NCBI GenBank assembly: GCA_044238875.1
Contig: JBIICM010000053.1
Location: 1-14,379, forward strand
DNA length: 14,379 nucleotides
Source: JAIBAI01 sp044238875
GTDB taxonomy: Bacteria; Bacteroidota; Bacteroidia; M30B66
Direction: 5' to 3'
Both the position numbers and the translations under genes were made by a program. Below the pieces are notes generated by a model. That model was not told the origin of the DNA. It saw only the letters and a list, made by a program, of their open reading frames with translations, and searched no databases. Below are positions 7,470 through 13,731 of the stretch, one piece after another (position 1 is the stretch's first letter; each line of letters starts with the position of its first letter).

Positions 7470-8106
7470 AAGCCAGTCCGAATTGAGTTCCGGCCACTGC
7501 ATTGCGCGATTCTTCCCGGCCGGTTTTTTCAATCTCAATATTTTTTAACGAATAACTCAGCCTGAAAGAGGCTTGAAAAAAGAGATTTCCTGTCAACTTC
7601 TGGGTTAAACCCAGCCCAACCACTGCCGAGAGATCGTTGTTCGCATAGTTTTTTGCTACGTCTGCATTAAACAGGCTGGTTTCATTTCTGGCCCTACGTA
7701 AAACTCCGAATTGCGGACCTGCCAGCAACTGAAATGCGGAATTTGTTCTTGCCATTGAGCCCGTATATCTAAAAAGTACAGGAATCTGGATGTAATCAAG
7801 TTTAACATCAGTGACAAAGTTGGGTACTACATAACTTGAGGCAGTAGTATATCTCTGACCTTGTCTTGACACCAGGGCTTCCACCCTTAACCCAACACGG
7901 TAGGTAAACCCCAGCGAGAGTTGGGCGCCGTAAGCAAAGCCTGTATTGAACTTGTAATCGAGTTCATCGCCAGCGTCAAAGTCAGTTTTATTCAAAATCC
8001 ATGGTGACTGAGGGATAAAAAATGCGCCTGCTTCGAAGCCCTTCTGAGCAAACAGTGAATGAATCTGAAGCAGACCTGTGATGATTAAAAATATTTTGAA
8101 ACGCAT
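7450..8106 (-). CDS. Outer membrane beta-barrel protein (porin-like, OMP_b-brl type)
   Basis: This 218-residue protein starts at the ATG at 8106 with a clear signal peptide (MRFKIFLIITGLLQIHSLFAQ, cut after FAQ, about residue 21). The rest is alternating hydrophobic and polar strands joined by short turns, as in small 8-10 strand barrels. The segment LDYIQIPVLFRY followed by FQLLAGPQFG is the hallmark of the Bacteroidota outer membrane beta-barrel family (PF13568-like). It ends in a strand (FGLAYVF) but with RQ rather than an aromatic last residue. Its 3' end overlaps aroB by 20 bases, so the two are probably co-transcribed. The function is unknown; members are generally structural or stress-related envelope proteins. 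The GTG three codons upstream is a less likely start. Confidence 0.88.
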   Translation of the reverse strand: MRFKIFLIITGLLQIHSLFAQKGFEAGAFFIPQSPWILNKTDFDAGDELDYKFNTGFAYGAQLSLGFTYRVGLRVEALVSRQGQRYTTASSYVVPNFVTDVKLDYIQIPVLFRYTGSMARTNSAFQLLAGPQFGVLRRARNETSLFNADVAKNYANNDLSAVVGLGLTQKLTGNLFFQASFRLSYSLKNIEIEKTGREESRNAVAGTQFGLAYVFTRQ

Positions 8107-8167
8107 GTTAATCACGATTTAGTCTTGCAAAAGAAATGAATTTAGTCATTCATATTCATCCACTTCC

Positions 8168-8175
8168 TATTTTTG
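8168..8175 (+). promoter_or_regulatory. Candidate -7 promoter box of the hydroxylase gene
   Basis: TATTTTTG is a full match to TAnnTTTG and ends only four bases before the ATG at 8180. No good TTTG stands at the right distance upstream; a TTTAG at 8141 would need a 23-base spacer. If active, the transcript would begin at or within a base or two of the start codon. Confidence 0.42.
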
Positions 8176-8179
8176 CCAT

Positions 8180-9118
8180 ATGGAAAGCATTCTGCTTTTT
8201 ATATCTGCGCCATTCATGGTTATTTTGATTCTTGGCGAAATGATTTACAGTCATTTCAGCGAAAGGTCGCTTTACACCAGGGGCGATACGCTGATCAATC
8301 TTGTTTGCACCAGCTGGAACTTTTTTAATGATTTACTTTTCAGAGGCATTACACTTTTTATATTAAGTTGGATGAACCAGCATTCCATTCATCAATTCGA
8401 AACTTTTGACTGGGTTTATTGGATACTGTTGTTTGTTTGTCAGGATCTGGCTTATTACCTGCTGCACTATGCTGATCATTATGTACGATTTTTCTGGGCT
8501 TCGCATGTAACGCACCATTCAAGCGAGAAGTTCAATTTTACTGTGGCCATCCGCTCTTCGGTTTTCCAGCCATTTTACCGGTTTATTTTTTATGCTCCAC
8601 TGGCTTTGTTTGGATTCAAGGCAATTGACATCGTTTTTATGTATGCCCTATGTCAGGTTTATGGTTTTTGGGTGCACACTGAGCTTATTGGTAAACTTCA
8701 CCCCCTTTTTGAGTTTTTCTTTGTAACCCCTTCGCATCATAGGGTGCATCATGCTTCAAATCCATTGTATCTTGACCGGAACATGGGGATGGTGCTGATC
8801 ATTTGGGACCGGTTGTTCCGCACCTTTACCCCGGAGGATGATTCAATTCCTGTGAAGTATGGGCTCACAAAGAACCTCGAGCAAAACAACCCCATGCAGG
8901 TGGTTTTCTCTGAGTGGATTCAAATTTTCAGTGATCTGAAAGAATCACCTGATATGAAAAGTGCTCTCATGTATATATTCGGGCCTCCCGGATGGAGTCA
9001 TGACGGCTCGCGGCAAACTTCAAAAATGCTTCGACAATCTTACAAAACAACATTAACAGCTAATAATGTTCCAATTGAAGACAGCCGAATTCTTCAAACA
9101 ATCAGAGTTTCTGATTGA
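8180..9118 (+). CDS. Sterol desaturase / fatty acid hydroxylase superfamily membrane enzyme
   Basis: This 312-residue integral membrane enzyme belongs to the di-iron hydroxylase superfamily, which uses O2 to hydroxylate or desaturate lipids, sterols or carotenoids. The full histidine set is present: HYADH (H96, H100), HVTHH (H109, H112, H113), a single H166 in FWVHTELI, and HHRVHH (H186, H187, H190, H191). The preceding CQDLAYYLL and the following ASNPLYLDRNMGMVLIIWDRLFRTF match the bacterial branch of the family. Hydrophobic segments lie at about 4-24, 50-66, 78-95 and 135-165. The C-terminal 90 residues are soluble. The start is the ATG at 8180, four bases after a promoter-like box. It is divergent from the barrel gene. 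The substrate cannot be inferred; Bacteroidota members often act on fatty acids or unusual lipids. Confidence 0.9.
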   Translation: MESILLFISAPFMVILILGEMIYSHFSERSLYTRGDTLINLVCTSWNFFNDLLFRGITLFILSWMNQHSIHQFETFDWVYWILLFVCQDLAYYLLHYADHYVRFFWASHVTHHSSEKFNFTVAIRSSVFQPFYRFIFYAPLALFGFKAIDIVFMYALCQVYGFWVHTELIGKLHPLFEFFFVTPSHHRVHHASNPLYLDRNMGMVLIIWDRLFRTFTPEDDSIPVKYGLTKNLEQNNPMQVVFSEWIQIFSDLKESPDMKSALMYIFGPPGWSHDGSRQTSKMLRQSYKTTLTANNVPIEDSRILQTIRVSD

Positions 9119-9237
9119 AACCAGACCTGGGCGGAGCAAACGAGTTTTTTGATCAATAAAAGGCCAAACTGAACAATATTATTTTTTTATGAATTTTATC
9201 ATAGTTAATATTGGATGAATAAAAACTTATTAGTAAT

Positions 9238-9267
9238 TTTGTGTTCGAAACAAGGGGGCTAACTTTG
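9238..9267 (+). promoter_or_regulatory. Strong Bacteroidota-type promoter of the PID protein-exosortase pair
   Basis: TTTG (9238-9241), 18 bases, then TAACTTTG (9260-9267): both boxes match the Bacteroidota consensus at near-ideal spacing. The -7 box ends five bases before the ATG at 9273, so the transcript should start on or just beside the start codon and lack a ribosome-binding leader. The DNA upstream (9119-9237) is AT-rich and holds no gene; I saw no clear terminator for the hydroxylase gene in it. Confidence 0.72.
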
Positions 9268-9272
9268 CACTG

Positions 9273-9488
9273 ATGAAAAATATTTTTTTAACCTTCGGTT
9301 TACTTTTAGGATCTGCATGGATCAATTTGATTATTGCACAGCCGCCTCCACCAACGCCATTCGTAATTCCTATTGATCAAGGTCTTTCGCTAATCCTTGC
9401 CATGGGAGCGGGATATGGCGCAAAGCATCTTTACGATAATTACAAAGTCAAGAAGTCTTCTAAAAAATCCGAAGAACCCACTAAATAA
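9273..9488 (+). CDS. Tiny PID-CTERM-like protein, putative exosortase substrate
   Basis: This 71-residue protein is made almost wholly of sorting signals. Residues 1-22 are a signal peptide ending in IIA or IAQ. PPPPTPFVIP (24-33) is a short Pro-rich spacer. PIDQG (33-37) leads into a membrane helix (LSLILAMGAGYGAKHLY, 38-54), followed by a basic tail (KVKKSSKKSEEPTK). The order motif, helix and positive charges is that of an exosortase recognition tail, and the PID motif with GAGYGAK matches what I know as the PID-CTERM domain of Bacteroidota; that name is from memory. Its stop overlaps the next gene's start (TAATG), which ties it to the exosortase. The start is the ATG just behind a strong promoter. 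It could be a substrate, a released peptide or a small partner subunit; its function is unknown. Confidence 0.8.
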   Translation: MKNIFLTFGLLLGSAWINLIIAQPPPPTPFVIPIDQGLSLILAMGAGYGAKHLYDNYKVKKSSKKSEEPTK

Positions 9489-10033
9489 TGGTGGTATCTT
9501 CGGAAAGCTCAAAGGAAATCAATAAATACCTTGTAAAGCTTTTCCTTCTTTATTTCTTTTGGTTAATATCTGACAATTGGTTGTCTTTTAATAGCGACAT
9601 TTTTGCCAGTGTCTGGAATTACTTCTATCACCTGTTCCTTTCGGGGGTTCGCTTTTTTAGCATATTTTTCATAGAGTTATTTGGCTACAAGATTGTGAGT
9701 GGTTACCGTTCCATAGCAATCATTGGCACATATGGGATAGTTATAGGGAATCACTGCGTTGGGTTTGGTATTAGTTATGGGTTTTCTTCTCTCATTTTAG
9801 CTTATCCGGGTTCGTGGAAATCAAAAACCTGGTTCATTCCTTTGGGTATTCTGATAATTATGCTGATCAATGCCGGAAGGGTGGCGGCATTAGTCATAAG
9901 TGGGTTTAGGAGTGGTGTAATAATGCAGGTTGAGCAACATGACTTCTTTAACTATATTATATATGTTATAATTTTCCTGATGTGGCTCGCCTGGGTGAAA
10001 TTTATTCTTCCGGTGAAGGCCTTAAAAAATTAA
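9488..10033 (+). CDS. Exosortase/archaeosortase family protein (Bacteroidota short form)
   Basis: This 181-residue multi-pass membrane protein is a predicted transpeptidase that cuts C-terminal sorting tails at the outer face of the inner membrane. The three family catalytic residues are visible: Cys90 in IGNHCVGFGIS, Arg131 in LINAGRVAAL and His151 in VEQHDFFNYI. Hydrophobic segments lie at about 14-28, 50-66, 77-87, 91-105, 113-127 and 154-173. It is much shorter than the proteobacterial EpsH type (about 300 residues) and similar to the single-domain forms of Bacteroidota. The ATG shares one base with the stop of the small PID protein gene, implying translational coupling. GC content is about 39 percent by a hand count over most of the gene, a little below the rluD neighbour; this is usual for membrane proteins. 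I cannot assign an Xrt subtype with certainty. Confidence 0.88.
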   Translation: MVVSSESSKEINKYLVKLFLLYFFWLISDNWLSFNSDIFASVWNYFYHLFLSGVRFFSIFFIELFGYKIVSGYRSIAIIGTYGIVIGNHCVGFGISYGFSSLILAYPGSWKSKTWFIPLGILIIMLINAGRVAALVISGFRSGVIMQVEQHDFFNYIIYVIIFLMWLAWVKFILPVKALKN

Positions 10034-10040
10034 CAGCGAT

Positions 10041-11087
10041 TCAGGCCGGTCTATATTTTTCCCATCGTTGGATGAGCTGAATAAAGCCTTCAGGCAAAGG
10101 AGATTCAAAAAACATTTCTTTCCCGCTCAGCGGATGTTTAAAACCCAAGCATTTCGCATGCAAAGCCTGTCCAGGTATCAGCTGAAAACAATTTTCAATA
10201 AACTGCCGGTAAGATGAACTCCTGTTTCCTTTTAAAATCTGATCTCCCCCATAAAGAGCATCATTGAACAAGGGATGTCCTATGTATTTCATGTGTGCCC
10301 TGATCTGATGGGTTCGACCGGTTTCAAGCCGGCATTCAATAAGCGAAACAAAGCCAAACGACTTAAGCAAGCGGTAGTGGGTTACAGCATGCTTCCCTTG
10401 CGAACCATCCGGATAAACAGCCATCATTTTCCGCTCACGTATATCGCGCCCCAAATGACCTGTAACTGTACCTTCATGATGGTCAAAATCGCCCCAAACC
10501 AAAGCTTCGTAGAGTCTCCTTGATGTGCGCTCATAGAACTGCCGGGCAAGATGCGACATGGCTACCTCATTTTTCGCAATCACCATAACCCCTGAAGTAT
10601 TTTTATCGAGGCGGTGGACCAGTCCGGGCCGTGGTTGATTATTACGGTACAATGGCAGATGCTGAAAATGATAAACAAGTGCGTTAACAAGGGTACCGGT
10701 GTAATTACCATAACCGGGATGAACTACAAGTCCGGCCTCTTTGTTGATTACTACAAGCTCCTCATCCTCGTATAAAATATTCAGTGGAATATTTTCAGGC
10801 ATGATCTCCCTGTCGCGCGGAGGATGCGCAAATACCACCGAAATCACATCACCGGGTTTAACCCTGTAGTTTGGTTTTACTGCCTTTTGATTTACAAGAA
10901 TGTTTCCAGCCTGCGCCGTGGCCTGAATTCTGGTTCTGGAGGTGTTCTCCAGCCTGTTCATCAGGAACTTGTCAATACGTAGCAGCTCCTGCCCCTTGTC
11001 GGCTGTGATGCGATAGTGCTCAAATAGCTCCTGGTCAAAATCCTGTGCATTCAGCTCTTCATCAGGAAATTCATCCTGATCTTTCAT
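10041..11087 (-). CDS. rluD: RluA/RluD family 23S rRNA pseudouridine synthase
   Basis: This 348-residue enzyme turns uridine into pseudouridine in RNA. After an acidic N-terminal tail, an S4 RNA-binding domain covers about residues 34-85 (LRIDKFLMNRL, GNILVNQKAVKPNYRVKPGD). The catalytic domain follows: ILYEDEELVVINKEAGLVVH (104-123), the catalytic motif HRLDKNTSG (158-166, nucleophile D161) and the RTHQIRAHM motif (258-266). Length and the S4 domain fit RluD, which in E. coli modifies positions 1911, 1915 and 1917 of 23S rRNA; the exact target here is inferred. The ATG at 11087 overlaps the stop of the preceding T9SS gene by four bases (ATGA). It is tail to tail with the exosortase gene, with only 7 bases between the stops. 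Confidence 0.94.
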   Translation of the reverse strand: MKDQDEFPDEELNAQDFDQELFEHYRITADKGQELLRIDKFLMNRLENTSRTRIQATAQAGNILVNQKAVKPNYRVKPGDVISVVFAHPPRDREIMPENIPLNILYEDEELVVINKEAGLVVHPGYGNYTGTLVNALVYHFQHLPLYRNNQPRPGLVHRLDKNTSGVMVIAKNEVAMSHLARQFYERTSRRLYEALVWGDFDHHEGTVTGHLGRDIRERKMMAVYPDGSQGKHAVTHYRLLKSFGFVSLIECRLETGRTHQIRAHMKYIGHPLFNDALYGGDQILKGNRSSSYRQFIENCFQLIPGQALHAKCLGFKHPLSGKEMFFESPLPEGFIQLIQRWEKYRPA

Positions 11088-12931
11088 GGCCTTATCACAG
11101 AAAGAGGAATTGATCTGGAATTGAATTTATCCGAAACCTGAACCACATAAAGACCTGCATCCAGATCATGGATATCAAGCGGTTGATCAGGGTCTATAGA
11201 CCTGGCCGTAAACACGTTTCTACCTGTGTTATCAAAAATCTCAACCGTCATCCGCCTGTTCATTTTTGCTTTAAGAAATAACTTATCGTTTGCCGGATTG
11301 GGATAAAGCAATACCTGTTGACTTTCGGTTTCATATTCCTGCAACGAAACATAAGTATCTTCTGCTTTCTGAAACATCGGGCGCAGCATAAGCGTACCTT
11401 CCTGAGCAGTGTAGTTGAACCAGGCTCCGGTATGGTTGTAATAAATCCGGTCATTGCTTTTAATATTCCGGTCGAATCCCAGGTTAAGGGAGCTTCCGTT
11501 TTCCTGAATCCATCCGAAATAATAGGAACCGGCAGGCAGAAAAAGGGGCTCGTCGAGGGCATATGTGGCGAATCGGTTCCATCCCTGTTCAAGAGGCTGA
11601 ATAGGACCCATCGAGTAGAGCAGCTCACCTGGCTGATTATTCCCGGCCGCCCAAACAGCCAAATAAAAAGGCCGGTCAATAACACCATCCTTCACTGCAT
11701 TAAAGTAGTATTGTATAGCTTTAAGGGTGTCGCTCTTGTAAGTTTCAAAGCGTTGGGCCACAAAACCGCCCAACTCATTTTCCAGTCCGATACGCTCTTC
11801 GGCTGTACCGTCATCAAGCGCATAGTAGTTACTCAGTACCTGAAAATAACTGGCAGTATCGTTCCGGGGTATTACATCGCCGACGTTGTCGTTCAACTGA
11901 TGAAACAAATTAAAGGTTGCAAAAGCATATCCCGGCCCAGGGTTCTGGTAGGTATATTTAGTCGGCTCAGTAATAACAAATTCGGATGAAGGCGGAATTG
12001 GACCTTTTGTTTTATTACTGAGGAAATCGACCTGCTGACCAAACTGGTTGTAAAAATCATATCCGTAAAACCTGGTGAGCGGCGCAATAGTATTGTTGAC
12101 CAATGACATATTGAAAGTTTCTGACATTCGGCTGACCGGAGCTACCAGAAAGTGGCTTAATGGAATTGATTGGTAAACCTTTAACAGGCTTTTTCCGCGG
12201 TACATAAAGCCATAATCAATCAGCAGGGTATCGCTTCGGTAGCGGTTTTTATCAAGTCGAATGTAATCAAGATGCCAATGATCCCATCCCCCGTTAAGCT
12301 GAGCATAATTGCGAAAGCGGAACTGAAAACCTTTTTTCAGGTATGATGTGTCTCTGATGGGTATCATGATTTTCCGGAACGGTTTTTCCAATTGCGGAAA
12401 ATCTTCACCTTTTGAACTCCATGCCCAACGCCAGGAGGTGTCGGCCGGTGTTTTGAATTCGAGCAGAAAGGTATCAATGAATTCAGGGTAATTACCCCTG
12501 CCTTTGGGTTGAAGCGAAAAACTCAGGTAAATGGAATCAGCCGGAGGGTAACTCAGGTCAATCGGCTGAGAGGTCAGGGTATCAGCTGATCCATGTGAAA
12601 GTTGATTGCTGTAAGGCCATCCGGCAGCGGTTAACCCATCAAAAGTTGCCACACCCCAGCTAGGTGGATTTACAGGAAAATCTGTATTGATAAAAACTCC
12701 GCCATCAATCCATTTAGAAGGATCAGCCCTGGGGCCATTGTATGAAAAATCCTCGATAAACGGCAATGAAAGGGTATCCGGATCACTTCGTAAAATGGTT
12801 GAAAACGGTTTGGCTTGCTGCAGCGGCCCGCAGGATCCAAGCGGAGCCGCATTCAGCTGAGCTTCAGCCGAACGAACAACCGCCATTAACATAACAGTGC
12901 TCAACAATATGGTGCGACTTAATTTATTCAA
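11084..12931 (-). CDS. T9SS-sorted cell-surface protein in the ddl-PASTA-rluD cluster
   Basis: This predicted surface or secreted protein has about 615 residues. Starting at the TTG at 12931 gives a classic signal peptide (MNKLSRTILLSTVMLMAVV..., cut after AEAQ). An in-frame TTG at 12961 would add 10 residues and overlap the PASTA gene by 38 bases rather than 8; the start is uncertain and no ATG precedes the hydrophobic core. Residues about 55-230 look like a MAM- or lectin-like beta-sandwich (PFIEDFSYNG, then GGWDHWHLDYIRL). A second beta-rich region at about 365-520 includes YALDDGTAEERIG. The last 75 residues are a type A sorting domain (LLYPNPANDKLFLKA, then LDAGLYVVQV). No enzyme motif was recognised. 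Its place between the PASTA and rluD genes, with an ATGA overlap to rluD, suggests a fixed partner in this operon. Confidence 0.87.
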   Translation of the reverse strand: MNKLSRTILLSTVMLMAVVRSAEAQLNAAPLGSCGPLQQAKPFSTILRSDPDTLSLPFIEDFSYNGPRADPSKWIDGGVFINTDFPVNPPSWGVATFDGLTAAGWPYSNQLSHGSADTLTSQPIDLSYPPADSIYLSFSLQPKGRGNYPEFIDTFLLEFKTPADTSWRWAWSSKGEDFPQLEKPFRKIMIPIRDTSYLKKGFQFRFRNYAQLNGGWDHWHLDYIRLDKNRYRSDTLLIDYGFMYRGKSLLKVYQSIPLSHFLVAPVSRMSETFNMSLVNNTIAPLTRFYGYDFYNQFGQQVDFLSNKTKGPIPPSSEFVITEPTKYTYQNPGPGYAFATFNLFHQLNDNVGDVIPRNDTASYFQVLSNYYALDDGTAEERIGLENELGGFVAQRFETYKSDTLKAIQYYFNAVKDGVIDRPFYLAVWAAGNNQPGELLYSMGPIQPLEQGWNRFATYALDEPLFLPAGSYYFGWIQENGSSLNLGFDRNIKSNDRIYYNHTGAWFNYTAQEGTLMLRPMFQKAEDTYVSLQEYETESQQVLLYPNPANDKLFLKAKMNRRMTVEIFDNTGRNVFTARSIDPDQPLDIHDLDAGLYVVQVSDKFNSRSIPLSVIRP

Positions 12932-13724
12932 CTTTATTAAACTGATTACTTTCGTTTTCAAGAACTTCTTCTGAGCCGGTTAACCAAATATTCACCCTGG
13001 CGCCCTTGTACAAACCATCTGCCTGATCAGGTTTAGGATTTTGCCGGTAAACCTTTGCTGTGAGGGTGTCAATCACCGCATCATCTTTATCTACGCTGCC
13101 CAATGAAAGTTCTAAGGCTACAAGTGCCAGCCGTGCTTCGGTCAGGGTCATTCCAAAAAGATCAGGGACGGTTATCAGCGCGTTACCTTGTCCCATACCC
13201 AGCACAAGGTCAATGGATGAGCCTTTATCAATCACGGAACCCGGTGCAATTGCCCGCCCTTTATAATTCTGCTGCATCACCGGAGGAAGCCCCTCAACAT
13301 AGGAAAGCTTGCCCAATTTTAACCCGTATGATTCAAGCAGTGACTTTGCCTGACGCAGCGAAAGGTCAATCAGGTCAGGCATTTGCACCTTCTGATTTAC
13401 CTGAGCATTTACTGTTAAATAGATTGTTCTTCCAACTTTAACGGTTGAACCTGCCAGCGGCTCCTGTTCGATGACGGTACCTTTTGGCAGCTCATCGTTA
13501 TACACTGAATCAACCACCTCATATTCAAGGTCTTTCTCTGCCACGAACTTATCCAGATCACGCATGAATACGCCTTTGAAGTTGGGCACTTCCATGTGTT
13601 TATTGTGCAGGGTAAAAATGTTGAGGAACATAAAGCAGAGCCATAGGAACAACAATACAGCACCTCCGGCCAGCAGTGCATGCTTCCAGAATGAACCTGT
13701 TTTGACAAACTCCATAAAGCTCAT
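12924..13724 (-). CDS. Stand-alone membrane-anchored PASTA-domain protein
   Basis: PASTA domains bind peptidoglycan fragments or beta-lactams and are best known from Ser/Thr kinases and PBP2x. Here there is no kinase or transpeptidase. The protein, 266 residues from the ATG at 13724, has a short cytoplasmic tail, one membrane helix (about 15-40, ALLAGGAVLLFLWLCFMFL) and three periplasmic PASTA repeats: 44-109 (VPNFKG), 113-177 (MPDLIDLSLRQAKSLLE) and 184-249 (VPDLFGMTLTEARLAL). Each shows the usual valine/methionine-proline-aspartate-leucine start and a G-x-x-V/I-x-L end. A TTG extension to 13772 would run 41 bases into ddl and is unlikely. It begins 7 bases after the ddl stop. Its likely role, inferred, is sensing or organising peptidoglycan synthesis near Ddl products. 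Confidence 0.92.
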   Translation of the reverse strand: MSFMEFVKTGSFWKHALLAGGAVLLFLWLCFMFLNIFTLHNKHMEVPNFKGVFMRDLDKFVAEKDLEYEVVDSVYNDELPKGTVIEQEPLAGSTVKVGRTIYLTVNAQVNQKVQMPDLIDLSLRQAKSLLESYGLKLGKLSYVEGLPPVMQQNYKGRAIAPGSVIDKGSSIDLVLGMGQGNALITVPDLFGMTLTEARLALVALELSLGSVDKDDAVIDTLTAKVYRQNPKPDQADGLYKGARVNIWLTGSEEVLENESNQFNKVE

Positions 13725-13731
13725 ATATGTT

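Noticed and set aside
7470..7538. Longer AroB starting at a TTG (7538)
   Set aside because: It would overlap the barrel gene by 89 bases and add residues beyond the usual AroB N terminus. The ATG at 7469 fits family length better, though 7502 cannot be excluded.
8128..8135. Minus-strand TTCTTTTG as a -7 box for the barrel-aroB-aroA operon
   Set aside because: It has one mismatch to TAnnTTTG and no TTG or TTTG at the proper distance upstream. The true promoter was not identified.
9119..9237. Possible terminator or small RNA between the hydroxylase and PID genes
   Set aside because: There are T-runs but no convincing stem beside them, and no conserved RNA structure was recognised.
9273..10033. 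Lower GC of the PID-exosortase pair as a sign of recent horizontal transfer
   Set aside because: A hand count gives about 39 percent over most of the exosortase gene, against 40-50 percent for individual lines of rluD. Hydrophobic membrane proteins favour T-rich codons, and no mobile element, repeat or tRNA flanks the pair.
11318..11989. 223-codon plus-strand open frame
   Set aside because: It lies wholly antisense to the T9SS surface protein gene, has no recognisable domain, and its composition is that of a shadow frame.
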